A stretch of DNA of 64,000 nt from Orientallactaga sibirica (lineage: Eukaryota; Chordata; Mammalia; Rodentia; Dipodidae). Below are positions 34,087-46,076 of the stretch, piece after piece. The position numbers and the translations under genes are program-made. How positions within the stretch are numbered: the stretch's first letter is position 1; each line of letters opens with the position of its first letter. Location: the NCBI GenBank assembly GCA_036365145.1, contig JAEOAD010000012.1, positions 42,996,501-43,060,500 on the forward strand, read 5' to 3'. The notes beneath the pieces were generated by a model. That model was not told the DNA's origin and searched no databases. It worked only from the letters and a program-made list of their open reading frames with translations.

Positions 34087-34728
34087 TTTGCTACTATGAA
34101 AGTTGAATTGTATCAAATGTCAACTTCAAGGATCTTATGAAAATCAGATGAGATCATACAATAGGCTGAACATGAGATATGCAACATAAGAGTTCAAGAT
34201 AAGAATGACTATGTTTTCAGTAAATGCTTTTAGTGCATGTATAGTACTCATGGGTAAGTAAAGTGCACTTAAATATTAAATAAAATACATACTTTTTGAA
34301 CTTAGTTTATTCATAACTGTATATGTTGTTTTAATATAATCTTAGAAATACATTAACTCTTTTTACATGTTTACCTAAGGGTTTCCAGAAGAATAGTTCC
34401 ATCTGAGTAATGTTGTTAGGAGAAAAAGAACACATTTATTAACTATTCTGGCTTATTCAGGATTACCTAAAGCCTCTTTTAGTAAAGAACCAGTGCTTTG
34501 CACAAAATGTGGTAGAAATGCACAAACTATTTGTAATACACTTTTGAAGGCCATGAATAGTTCAAACAGCCTAACTGAAAGTAATAAAGAACATTCAGTA
34601 GATCCAAGTTTTCCAAAAAAAAAAAAAAAAAAAAAAGATTCTCCACACAAGAGTGAGAGTGCCATGGATTAAATGGGGTAAGCATAGTTAATTAAGAAAC
34701 AATTAAGACTAGTGGGAACTTATCTCTG
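34087..34728. other. spacer between inverted-repeat arms; A run
   Basis: AT-rich sequence with no recognised gene. An A run lies at about 34615-34636. Confidence 0.5.
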
Positions 34729-34762
34729 GAGTTTGGACTATAAAAACTGCCTCTAGAGAAAC
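34729..34762 (-). repeat. right arm of a perfect 34-bp inverted repeat
   Basis: Starts GAGTTTGGACTATAAAAAC and ends CTCTAGAGAAAC. Perfect reverse complement of 34053-34086. Confidence 0.95.
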
Positions 34763-35256
34763 AATTACCAGTAACTTGTATGGAGAGGTAGAGATTGAAA
34801 TAATGTGTAAAGAAGTAGCAGGTGAAATCAGGTAAAACTGAGTGAATATTGAAGAGCAGGATATATAAATGGATACAAGAGGTCCTATGCAGCTATTTTC
34901 TCTGAACTGAGACGTTCCCACCTCACTGTAGGAGGAAGTCTCCCAAGACTTCTGATGTTCATTAAATTAAAAAAAAGGCTTAGGAAGTTCCTAAAATGAT
35001 GTTGTTTATGAGGTTGTCCTCCAAGGTTATATAAACTATAAGCAATTGATGAGAGAAAGGAAATTGTTGGAGCTCCCTGAAGTTTGTGTAGGGAGATTTG
35101 TGCCAGAAAGTTTCTACAAGAATTGTCACCATTAATGTAATGGGTTTTTCTATGATACCACTGACAAGGACCCCTGCTTCTGTACCCCAATAACCATATT
35201 TGTTCATCAAGCTAGAATTAGCTGGAATTGTTTCTTTGGTGTAGATTCATCATTCC
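34763..35256. other. no supported feature
   Basis: Unique sequence. A 101-codon minus-strand frame (34885-35190) overlaps another frame and shows no recognisable domain. Confidence 0.5.
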
Positions 35257-35271
35257 AGAGGTACAGAATTT

Positions 35272-35332
35272 TTTTAAATATTTTTTTTTTTTTATTTATT
35301 GGAGAGAGAGAGAGATGCAGAAATAGGCAGGT

Positions 35333-35365
<33 letters not shown>

Positions 35366-35524
35366 GGAGAGGAAGAGAGAGAATGGGTGCGCCAGGGCCT
35401 CCAGCCACTGCAAACAAACTCCAGATGCATGCACCCCCTTGTGCATCTGGCTTACGTGGGTCCTGGAGAATCAAGCCTCAAACCAGGGTCCTTAGGCTTC
35501 ATAGGCAAGCCATCTCTACAGCCC
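35272..35524 (-). mobile_element. DIP-like SINE
   Basis: T-rich tail, (AG)n, GGTGCGCCAGGGCCTCCAGC, CACTGCAAACAAACTCCAGA and a terminal GCCATCTCTACAGCCC. Flanks AGAGGTACAGAATTT (near 35257) and AGAGATACAGATTT (35526 on) are an imperfect target duplication. Confidence 0.93.
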
Positions 35525-35539
35525 AAGAGATACAGATTT

Positions 35540-36189
35540 GAGAGATAGTATTCTAATTTTACAAACATGCTACTTCCCTCTCTTAGTTTATTTTTATACT
35601 TGGGATGACTACATATTTATTCATTTCTCCTCAAGAAGTCATGTAACAAGAGGAAACTTCCTTATCTTCCTCTTTCTCCTCCTCTACTTCTGCTTCCTTC
35701 AATACCACCTTATTTTTCTTCCCCCCTTAATTCTGTTATTTGATATTAAAAATCAAGTATAATCCATTTTGCAGAACCAAAAATAAAGAGTGATTTCAGA
35801 GCAAAATGATAAATTTTTTGAGAAAGGTGTTAAATAGTTAAAGGAAAATATTGAGGTCAGAATTTGATATTGTTGGTCTGCTTTAAGAGTTAGAAGTATT
35901 TAGTGCTACCAGAGTCACCAACATGAATGTAAAATTAGAATAATATAAATTTAAAAAAAAAAAAAGTTAGATGTATTTAGATTTAACAGGATATACATCT
36001 CATTCAAATGAGAAAATCTGATAATGAAATAGAATAATTTTTGGCTTCCAATTTTAATCATTCACTAAACTGTTTCTAAACCCCTACTATATTTCATGTA
36101 CTTAATTTCCATATAGTGACATTTGTCCGTTTCTTAAGAGAACATTTAGAATGACAAGGAGGCAATTTTGATACATCATGACAACTGCT
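35540..36189. other. no supported feature
   Basis: Unique AT-rich sequence. An A run at about 35952-35964 is the only simple repeat. Confidence 0.5.
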
Positions 36190-36220
36190 AAAAAAAAAAA
36201 AAAAAAAAAACAGAAGTATA

Positions 36221-36393
36221 GGTGGGCATGGTGGTGCATGCCTTTAATCTCAGCACTCAGGAGGAAGAAGTAGGAGGATTGCTGTGAGTTCAAGGTCACC
36301 CTGAGACTACATAGTGAATTCCAGGTCAGCCTATGCTAGAAAGACCCTACCTCGGGAAACAAACAAACAAACAAACAAACCACAACAACAAAA
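36221..36393 (+). mobile_element. B1 SINE
   Basis: GGTGGGCATGGTGGTGCATG, GAGTTCAAGGTCACCCTGAG, GTGAATTCCAGGTCAGCC, AGACCCTACCTCGGG and an (AAAC)n tail. An A run at 36190-36210 lies just upstream and may be part of the target. Confidence 0.93.
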
Positions 36394-37040
36394 AGAAAGG
36401 TCAAAGTAAAACCTGGTGGGAATTAGGTGAGCAAAATCACAGACTGTTTTCTCCAGTGGTGATTTGAACTCTGCTTCAATCCTAATCAGGATAAGTAGCA
36501 GACTGAAGGAAAGAAGTAAATGAAAAGCCTGGGGCACGAAATACCTCACTTTCTGGGAATGCCATGTAGCCTTGGGCTGGAATGAGTTCCTCTAAAGAAG
36601 TTTCTTTTTTTCTCAATTGCCATGGCTCCTTGAGCATCTTTAGCATGCTTAAAAAAATCAGAAAATGTACAGCAACAAATTTCACCTTTGCCATCTTTAA
36701 TTTTACAGTTATGAGGACTTCATTTAGTATGCTGCTCATTCTTCTTAAAATTCATATATGACTTGCTATGTGTCCTATTTTTACAGCAGTAGTTGGTGGA
36801 TTTTGACACATAGCATATAGGAAATTATATTTTCCTTTTATTTATGTTGTGACAATTAAACACATTCTAAATATGGTTTCTCTATATAAATTGAAAAGTC
36901 ACCCACAGCCATGTAAGGTAGCAAATGCCTTAGATCACAAGATGAAAGTGAATTTGTATAGTTTGCGTGAGTGATTATTGGGGCAGAGACAAGAAGGAGG
37001 ATTCTCTATGACTCAAAGTCTTAGTAGGAAAATGACACTA
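36394..37040. other. no supported feature
   Basis: Unique sequence. An 85-codon minus-strand frame (36482-36739) has no recognisable domain. Confidence 0.5.
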
Positions 37041-37064
37041 GTTTTGTGTGTGTAGTGTGGTGGG

Positions 37065-37065
37065 A

Positions 37066-37118
<53 letters not shown>

Positions 37119-37390
37119 AAGTATGAGCAAACATGTGGAGGCCAGAGGGGATTGATTGTCACGTGTCCACCCCTATCACTCTTGCATGTTGTTTCCTTGA
37201 GACAGTCTCTCACTGAACCCAGAGCTGTTAGGTTTGGTCAGACCAGGCTGAGGATCCCCACTTATTCTATCCTATCTGCTCCTGACAGGACTGTGGTTAT
37301 AGGCATGTACAACAATGCTGAGATATTTTTTAGCAGGGGCTGGCAATTGAACTCGGGCTTATCAGAGGCCCTTTTGGGTCTTCAGGATTG
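37065..37390 (+). repeat. (TG)n plus rodent interspersed repeat
   Basis: (TG)n at about 37069-37115, then TGTGGAGGCCAGAGGGGATT, GAGACAGTCTCTCACTGAAC and GGGGCTGGCAATTGAACTCG. This is the same family as 14690-15470, but without the large pyrimidine expansion. In this copy the segment CACCCCTATCACTCTTGCATG follows where the other copy carries its tract. Confidence 0.7.
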
Positions 37391-38345
37391 CAATATCTAT
37401 TAGAAGAAGTGTGAAAACTACATTTTGTAAAAATATTATATGACATGGTTTGCAAGTGTGGTAAGAAAGATCTAACTGAGGATCTTGTGAGAAATGAAAG
37501 AAATGAAACCTTTCAAGAGTTGACATTAGAACTATTATATATAAAATGTAGAATTAACAATATAAAATTCAGGAAAACCATATACTTCATGCATTTCATT
37601 GACACCTCTGTAAATTTGATGCAGTAGTATTGTATCAGATACATGGAGTCAATAGCAATACAGTTTTGAAATATTTAGCAAATTCAGATGAATTTTATTT
37701 AATTCAATAATTTATTAATATAATATCTCATCCATTAACAGTCAACCTCTCAAAGCTTATAAACTTGTAGTTATGGTTCCCATACAACTTGAATAGTCTT
37801 ACTCCCAATGCCAGATACTGTGGCTATATATTAATAGATTACTGAATATGATAGGTCTCTGTGGCTATTGGTAGTCTTTCACAAGTCTTGTTTTTACCTC
37901 AAACATCTATCCCTAGGAAAATAATTTCCTGTTTTATCTCTTTCCCTCAGGAAACACCTGTGGTAATTATTTTTATGTGTTTATTTGACCTATTCATAGG
38001 GTGCCCAGAAATTTGGTCAAGTCCTTCTGAATGTCTGTGTGGGTGTTCCTCAATATGAATAACAGTCTAATCAGGGAACAGAGTGAAGCAGATTGGCCTT
38101 CATGATGTGTATGTTAGTTCTACTCCCTCTTTAGATAATAAACAAATCTTTCTCCTTGAAACTGCTACAGCATTTTTTTCACTTCTACATCCTATATACT
38201 TCATTTAATAAAAAATTAGTAAATACTTATATCAGAAGTCATAATATAAAATAAGTTAAAATGAATACAAATTAAATTAAATTAAAAATAATATATCATT
38301 TCATCTCCTATTTTTCAGACACAAACACAGACTATAAGAAGATGA
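37391..38345. other. no supported feature
   Basis: AT-rich unique sequence, no gene recognised. Confidence 0.5.
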
Positions 38346-38349
38346 AGCA

Positions 38350-38566
38350 GGCTGGAGAAATGGTTTAGTGGTTAAGGTGTTTGCCTGTGAAGCCAAAGGA
38401 TCCTGGTTTGATTCTCCAGGACCCACGTAAGCTAGATACACAAGGGGCACATGCATCTGGAGTTTGTTTGCAGTGGCTAGGGGTCCTAGGATGCTCATTC
38501 TCTCTGTCTGCCTTTCTTCTATCCCTCTCTCTGCTTGCAAATAAATAAATAAATAAATAATAAAAA
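38350..38566 (+). mobile_element. DIP-like SINE
   Basis: GGCTGGAGAAATGGTTTAGTG, GGACCCACGTAAGCTAGATAC, CATCTGGAGTTTGTTTGCAG, a CT-rich block and a CAAATAAATAAATAAATAA tail. Confidence 0.93.
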
Positions 38567-38990
38567 GAGTAGGGGAATCTTGTATTTTTTAAAAAAAGAA
38601 TGTGAAGCAATTTTTCTTTCTTTTCTTAAAACAATTACTTGACATCACAGTAGAAAGCAACAATCTTGATTATTAATTTTCAATCATTATTGATATTTCA
38701 TATAGTATGCACCTGAATTCTTTACATGTTTGTGAAAATTGAGTATGAATTATAGCTTTCTAATTCAATTTCATAATGGTTTATTTTTTGACTAAATTTT
38801 CATCAGAGTCTAGCTATAGATTTAGGTGCCCAAATGTCTTCCCACATTGGTTCATAATGAAGTCATCAAAATGCATTTGCTGGAGAACAGTGCATTATCT
38901 TGGCAATATATATTGACTTGCTTTGGCTTTATTAACAATTACACTTTGTTCTCTTCTCATTCTACAGAAAGAAACATCTCATCACATATA
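38567..38990. other. no supported feature
   Basis: Unique AT-rich sequence. Confidence 0.5.
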
Positions 38991-39000
38991 TAGTATATGT

Positions 39001-39212
39001 TTTTTTTTTTTTTAATTCTATTTATTTGAGAGAAAGAGGCAAAGAGGGTAGGGGGAGAATCATTGCACCAGGGCATGCAGCCACTGCAAATGAACTCTAG
39101 ATGATGAATGCTTCCCCTTATACATCTGGCTTATGTGGCTCCTAGAGAATTGAACCAGGGTCCTTTGGCTTTGCAGGCAAATGCCTTAACTGCTAAGCCA
39201 TCGCTCCAGCCC
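39001..39212 (-). mobile_element. DIP-like SINE
   Basis: T run, TCTATTTATTTGAGAGAAAG, GCAGCCACTGCAAATGAAC, GGGTCCTTTGGCTTTGCAGG and a terminal CCATCGCTCCAGCCC. Flanks TAGTATATGTTTTT (from 38991) and TAGTATATATTTTT (from 39213) are the target duplication. Confidence 0.93.
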
Positions 39213-39869
39213 TAGTATATATTTTTTAACATAGCTCCAGAATTGAATTTTCTGTCTTAGCTATTCTTGTAATAGTGATTTATCTGTATAGAGGCTTAGG
39301 GTAAATTCAGTCTTCTTTTCTGTATTTCAATTTCAATACCAAACATACCTCCCTTGGTATTTGCTTGTGTTGAAATAGGAATTTTCTAGGACCATGCTTG
39401 CTAGTTCTGATTGTTGTTCTATCACTGAGGTGGCTTTTAGGGAATAGAAACTCCAGAATTTTTAACCCAAGCCTGTTCCTTTAGAGTTTGGAGGGCTGTG
39501 ATTTAAGAATACTGGTATTCTTACATATACTCAGTAATGCAAAAGTGACCCTATGTGTTTATGAAGACATACTACATTTGATTAAAGCTCCGAGTTTTCT
39601 TTGGAATAAGAAAAAAAGCAACTATAAATGTTGTTACAAGTTGATAGAGTAAATGAAAAATATAAAGGAAAAAAAGAAGGGAAACATTCTAGTAAAAACA
39701 AAGTGAGCTGAGCTTGGAAATTTGGTAAAATATAAATTTACTGGAATTGGTTAGTCAACATTTGAGCATAATTAATACTTTTGTTAAATCCATAATTTAT
39801 TAATAAAATTTATTTATTAATATTTTCTAAATAAATTTCTAAATTGTCTTATAAACAATGAAAATTTAA
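39213..39869. other. no supported feature
   Basis: Unique AT-rich sequence up to the L1 target duplication. Confidence 0.5.
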
Positions 39870-39884
39870 CACCATTGAAATTTT
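39870..39884 (+). repeat. left target-site duplication of the full-length L1
   Basis: CACCATTGAAATTTT, repeated exactly at 47085-47099. Confidence 0.95.
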
Positions 39885-41193
39885 TTTTAAATTTTTTATT
39901 GATTTTTAATCTTACATACCAAAAAAAACCCCACCTGATATTTCCCTCCCCTCCCCCATTCCACTTTAGAACTCCAGTCTCCATCATATCCCCTCCCTTT
40001 CTCCATTAGTCTCTCTCCTAATTTGATGACATCATCTTTCTCTTCTATTTTGAGGGTCTTGCAAAGGTATTGCTATGCACTGCAAGATCATGGATATCAA
40101 GGCCAATTTCTGTCTGGGCAGCTGCATAGTAAGAGGTCATATCCTTCCTTTGGCTCTTCCATTCTATCCGCCCCCTCTTCCGCAATGGTCCCTGAGCCAC
40201 TGGAGAATGTGACAGAGGTGTTTCAGTGCTAGGCACTCCTCCATCCCTTCTTCTCAGCACTAAATCCCAGTGGTCATCATCATCTGAAAAGAGAAGCTTC
40301 TCTAGCCAGAAGTGAGAATAGCGTTAATATGTGGACATGAACATTTAGTGTAGTGTCCCCAGGGCAGCTTGGTGGGAATAATATATACATTTAGTCAGAC
40401 ATGAGCAGGCTTATACCCCAAGGCTCATGACCTCACCTACCATAGACTTTTACTTAGGTTTTTCAGTACGGGTATGTATTCCCTCCCGTAGAGAGGGCCT
40501 TCAGTCCAATTATGGAGCAGTTGGTTACCCCAAGAGTAGACACGCCACTATTGCACCTGTTCAGTCATTGGGCCTGTCTGGCCAAGCTTGAATATTCAGC
40601 ATCCACTATTTTCACTGTTGATGGCTTTGTCTCCCATACGCTGCGTGCAGTGCAGCTTTTTCCAGCTTTCAGTTGGCTGGTCTACAGGGAGAAGGTTTTC
40701 TGCTCAGCACCAGCTTGTTTTTCTCAGTGTCCTTGCCTCTCAGGCATGAGATGTCTTCAGCAATAGGGTCTTACTATCTATTTCTCTAGGGAAACCAAGG
40801 GCTTTGGCAAAAGCCTTAATGTTTTGGAGGCTACCGGGACCTCCTTGGCCAACATCTCACTGGAAGGAGTTCCATCCCAGGTACTGAAAATTTTCTAGTA
40901 ACAGTCTACATCTTCTAGACGTGACCTTAATCAAAAAGTAGTTTTACATATGTCTTATTGAAAATATCTTGAGTTTAGATTGTCCCTCCCCTGCCCTTTT
41001 TGTATGCATTCTCTTCCCATGGCCTCGCTTAGGCCATTCCCTCCCTGTACTCAGTTCTTCTATTTACATATGTGTATTACCATACACTTAAGTCCTTCCC
41101 TTTCTTCCCTCCCTTATAGCCTTTTACCCGCTTTTACTGGTTTCTGGTACCTATTTTTGGTTCCAGTTCATACACAAGTCTATACATTGGTAG
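39885..41193 (-). other. 3' UTR of the full-length L1
   Basis: Pyrimidine-rich near its 3' end on the plus strand (TTTCCCTCCCCTCCCCCATT at about 39940), which is the G-rich tract typical of L1 3' UTRs on the sense strand. Short open frames at 40023-40766 and 40980-41210 lie inside it and are not genes. Confidence 0.85.
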
Positions 41194-44100
41194 CTAGGAT
41201 CCACATATGAGAGAGAACATGTGACGCTTGGCTTTCTGAGCCTGGGTTACCTCACTAAGTATAATCCTTTCCAGATCCATCCATTTCCCTGCAAATTTCA
41301 TAATTTCATTTTTCTTTACTGCTGAATAGAACTCCATTGTGTAAATGTACCACAACTTTATTATCCACTCATCTGTGGACGGACATCTAGGCTGCTTCCA
41401 TTTCTTAGCTATTGTGAATAGAGCAGCAATAAACATGGTTTTGCAAGTATCTCTAAGGAAGTGAGAAGAGTCCTCTGATATATGCCTAGGAGTGCTATAG
41501 CTGGATCATATGGTAAATCTATTTCTAGCTGTCTCAAGAACCTCCACACTGATTTCCACAGTGGCTGACCAGCTTACATTCCCACCAACAGTGTAGAAGT
41601 GTTCCTGTTTTTCCGCATCCACGCCAACACTTATTGTCATTTGTTTTCTTGATGGCAGCCATTCTGACAGGAGTGATATGGAATCTCAAAGTGGTTTTAA
41701 TTTGCATTTCCTGATGGCTAAGGATGTAGAACATTTTTTTAGATGTTTATATGCCATCTGTATTTCATCTTCCGTGAATTCTCTATTTAGTTCCGTAGCC
41801 CATTTTTTAACTGGGTTGTTTGAATTTTGTTATTCTGTTTTTTGAGTTCTTTGTATATTCTGGATATTAATCCTCTGTCAGATGAATAACTGGCAAAAGA
41901 TTTTCTCCCATTCTGTAGGTTGTTTTTGCTCTATTCACAGTGTCCTTTGCTGTACAAAAGCTTTGTAATTTTATAAGGTCCCAGTGGTTGATTAGTGCTT
42001 TTTATTCTCTGAGCAATTGAGTTATATTCAGAAAGTCCTTGCCTATTCCAATATGTTGAAGAGTTTCCCTACTTTTTCCTCTAGCATTTTCAGAGTTTCA
42101 GGTCTGATATTAAGGTCCCTGATCCATTTGGACTTGATTCTTGTGCAAGGAGAGACAAGGATCTATGTTTATCCTTTTACAAACAGATGTCCAATTTTCC
42201 CAGCACCACTTGTTAAAGAGGCTATCTTTTCTCCAATGAGTATTTTTGGCGTTTTTGTCAAAAATCAGGTAGCTGTAGCTGTCTGGATTAATATTTGGGT
42301 CTTCTATTCTGTTCCATTGATCTACCTGTCTGTCCTTGTGCCAGTACCATGCTGTTTTTGTTACTATGGCTTTGTAGTATAACTTAAAATCGGGTATGGT
42401 TATACCACCTGCCTGATTTTTGTTATGCAAAATTGTTTTGGCTATTCGAGGTTTTTTGTGTTTCCAGATGAATATTAGTATTGTTTTTTCTATTTCTGTG
42501 AAGAATGCTATTGGGATTTTAATGGGGATCGCATTAAATGTGCAGATTGCTTTTGGTAAGATTGACATTTTCACTATATTGATTCTTCCAATCCAGGAGC
42601 ATGGAATGTCTTTCCATTTCCTTGTGTCTTCTGCAATTTGTCGCTGAGTTTTTATAGTTCTCATTGTAGAGATCCTTCACTTCCTTGGTTAAGCTTATTC
42701 CAAGGTATTTTATTTTTTTGAGGCAATTGTGAATGGGAGAGATTCCCTGATTTCATCCTCTGCATGTTTGTTGTTAGTGTATAGAAAAGCTACTGATTTC
42801 TGTGTGTTTATTTTGTATCCTGCTACATTGCTAAAAGTGTTTATCAGCTCTAATAATTTGCTGGTAGAGTCCTTAGGATCTGTTATGTATAGAATCATAT
42901 CATCTGCAAATAATGATAATTTGACCTCTTCCTTTCCGATTTGTATCCCCTTTATGAGTGCCTCTTGCCTTATTGCTATGGCTAAGACTTCCAATACTAT
43001 ATTAAATAATAGTGGAGAAAGTGGACACCCTTGTCTTGTTCCTGAATTTAGAGGAAAAGCTTCAAGTTTTTCCCCATTAAGTATTATGTTGGCTGTAGGT
43101 TTGTAATAAATAGCTTTTATTATGTTGAGATATGTACCTTCTATTCCAAGTTTCTGTAGTACTTTCACCATGAAGGGGTGTTGGATTTTGTCAAATGCCT
43201 TTTCTGCATCTATTGAGATGACCATGTGATTTTTGTCCTTCAGACCATTTATATGGTGTATTACATTTATGGATTTGCGTATGTTGAACCATCCCTGCAT
43301 CTCTGGATAAAGCCTACTTGGTCAGGGTGAATAATCTTTCTGATATATTCTTGTATTCTGTTTGCCAGTATTTTGTTGAGAATTTTTGCATCTATGTTCA
43401 TGAGGGAGATTGGTCTATAGTTTTCTTTTTTTTTTGATCTGTCTTTGTCTGGTTTGGGTATCAGGGTGATGCTGGCTTCATAGAAGGATTTTGGTAGAAT
43501 TCCTTCCTCTTCTATTTTATGGAAAAGTTTGAGAAGCATTGGTGTTAGATCTTCCAGGAATGTCTGGTAAAATTCAGTAGTGAATCCATCTGGGCCTGGG
43601 CTTTTTTAATTGGGAGACTTTTTATGACTGCTTGGATCTCTGTGGTTGTTATAGGTCTATTTAAATGGTTTATCTCATCTTGATTTAATTTTGGTAGGTC
43701 ATATAAATCAAGGAAATCATCCATTTCTTTCAGGTTTTCAAACTTAGAGGCATATATATTCTTAAAGTATGTCCGTATGATTTTCTGAATTTCTTTGGTA
43801 TCTGTTGTGATGTTGCCTTTTTTCATCTCTAATTTTATCAATTTTTGTCTTTCTCTTTCTTTTGGTCAGATTTGCTAAGGGTTTGTCAATCTTGTTAATC
43901 CTTTCAAAGAACCAACTCTTTGTTTCATTGATTTTTTTGATTTTTTGGTTTCCATTTCATTAATTTCTGCCCTAACCTTTATTATTTCTTCCCATCTACT
44001 GATTTTTGGTTTGCCTTGTTCTTCTCTTTCCAAGGCCTTAAGGTGAAGCATTAAATTGTTTAGTTGTGAACTCTCTAGTTTCTTAATATAGGCACTTAGA

Positions 44101-44982
44101 GCTATAAATTTCCTCAGGAGGACTGCCTTCATTGTGTCCCACAGGTTTTGTATGTTGTATTCTCATCATCATTTGATTCTATGAATTTCTTGATTTCCTT
44201 CTTAATTTCTTCAATGACCCATGCGTCATTCAATAATGTACTGTTTAGTCTCCATGAATTTCTGTATGCTCTGTAGTTTTTCTTGTTGTTGATTTGCAGT
44301 TTAAAAGATAGCATACAAGGGATTATTTCAATTTTCCTGTATTTGTTGAGATTTGATTTGTGTCCTATCATATGGTCTATTTTAGAGAATGACCCATGTG
44401 CCGCTGAGAAGAATGTATATTCTGCAGTATTTGGATGGAATATTCTGTATATATCTGTTAGGTCCATTTGTTCCATGATATCATTTAATGCAGTTGTTTC
44501 TCTGTTTATTTTTTGTTGGGTAGACCTGTCATGATGAGAGCAGGGTATTGAAGTCACCCACTACTATTGTGTTAGGTGTTATTTCTGACCTTAAGTCCGA
44601 TAGTGTTTGTTTGATGTAATTGGGGCCCCGTGTTGGGAGCATAAATGTTTAGGATTGTGATATCCTCCTGTTGGAGTGTTCCTTTAATCAGTATAAAGTG
44701 TCCTGCTTTATCTCTCCTCACTAATGTTGGTTTGAAGTCTATCCTGTCAGAAATTAGAATGGCAACCTGCTTGTTTTCTGGGTCCATTTGCTTGATATAT
44801 CTTTTCCAGCCTTTCACCCTAAGAATGTTTCTATCTTTTATTCGGATGTGAGTTTCCTGAAGGCAACAGATGGTAGGATCCTGCTTTTTAATCCAGTCTG
44901 CAAGTCTATGTCTTTTGATTGGGGCATTGAGGCCATTGATATTAAGAGTTATTATTGAAAGATATGTATTTGATCTGTCCAT
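41194..44982 (-). pseudogene. L1 ORF2 (endonuclease and reverse transcriptase), broken
   Basis: ORF2 encodes the endonuclease that nicks target DNA and the reverse transcriptase that copies L1 RNA at the nick. The N-terminus, starting MDRSNTYLSIITLNINGLNA (44982), has the endonuclease CLQETH motif. The longest open stretch (42710-43300, 196 codons) has RT motifs: [40 protein letters not shown] and the catalytic FADD (coded at 42899-42910). The C-terminus includes MEFYSAVKKNEIMKFAGKWM and ends HMFSLICGS with a stop at 41194. At least eight frame changes or stops split it (near 44560, 44130, 43860, 43540, 43280, 42690, 42110 and 41500). The total length of about 1260 codons matches a complete L1 ORF2. 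Confidence 0.95.
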
Positions 44983-45015
44983 TTTTCTAGTTTTGTAGTT
45001 CTTCCTGGTTTTCTT

Positions 45016-46076
45016 TTACTCACTTGTTCTAACTGTTGAATATGATTTCTTTTTCCTATTTCCTGCTAGTGTGTGTTTTGCTTTTTCTTCAGCATGAATG
45101 ATTCCTGCAAGTATTTTCTGTAGAGCTGGCTTAGTTGTCATAAATTCTTTAGCCTGTCTTTGTTGTGGAATGTCCTTATTTCTCCATCAATTTGGATAGA
45201 AAATTTGCAGGATAAAGTAATCTTGGTTGACAGTTTTTGTCTTTCAGAACTTGAATACATCACCCAGGCCCTCCTGGCTTTTAGGGTTGTGTGTTGAGTA
45301 ATCTGCTGTGACCCTGATGGGTTTCCCCTTAAATGTCATTTGCTTTTTTTCTCTAACTGCTTTCAGTATACTTTCTTTGGTTTGTGTATTTAGTAGTTTA
45401 ATTATAACATGGCGAGAAGAGGTTCTTTCTAGGTTTTGTCTGTTTGGTGTTCTAAATGCTTCTTGTATCTGCATTGGCATTTCTTTCCCAATTTGGGGAA
45501 AATTTTCTTCTAAGCCTCTGGATTGAAATTCTTCCTTCTGCTATCTTGAATTCTTATGTTTGATCTTTTCATAGTGTCCTCATGTCTTGGAGTTCCCATT
45601 CATACCTTTCTATTAGCTTGTCTTTCTCTTTGTTGGACTGTGATAGATCTGCCAAGTCTTCTAGCTTGGATATTCTGTCCTCTCCTTCATCCATTCTACT
45701 AGTGAGACTTTCCACAGAGTTTTTATTTCACTGACTGTGTTCTTCAATGTTAAGATTTCAGCCTGGTTTTTCTTCAGTAGTTCTATTTCCTTGTTCATGT
45801 CCTCTAATGACCTTTTTATTTCATTAAACTGTTTCTCTGTAATCTCCTTCAACAGTTTGTTTTCTTCTCTAATTCCTTTGTTTTTTCTCGGATTGCTTTC
45901 ATTTCTTCTTTTTCATTTCTTTGAGCATAGATATCATCATTCTTTGAAATCTTTGTCAGGAATTTCATCTAAAACAGTCTCATTGTTGACCTATCTGATG
46001 GATTTGCAATTTTTGGTGGAATTGCATTGTCTTGATTCTTTGTGTTTCTTGTATTATAATGTAGTGACTTTTGCAT
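45016..46076 (-). pseudogene. L1 ORF1 (RNA-binding chaperone), broken
   Basis: Start at 46076 (MQKSLHYNTRNTKNQDNAIP), stop TAA at 45016-45018, about 353 codons, as in other L1 ORF1 proteins. An early in-frame stop and several frameshifts break it. The middle (45852-45661) is a coiled coil, KRSLEDMNKEIELLKKNQAE. The C-terminal domain includes MPMQIQEAFRTPNRQN and ILKAVREKKQMTFKGKPIRV (45480-45300), the conserved RNA-binding half in rodents. The end reads ILAGIIHAEEKAKHTLAGNR in another frame. ORF2 starts 33 bp after the stop, the usual L1 arrangement. Confidence 0.9.

Noticed and set aside
42017..43106. Plus-strand open frames of 75-125 codons with hydrophobic content
   Set aside because: They are antisense shadows of L1 ORF2, whose reverse-transcriptase motifs read on the minus strand.
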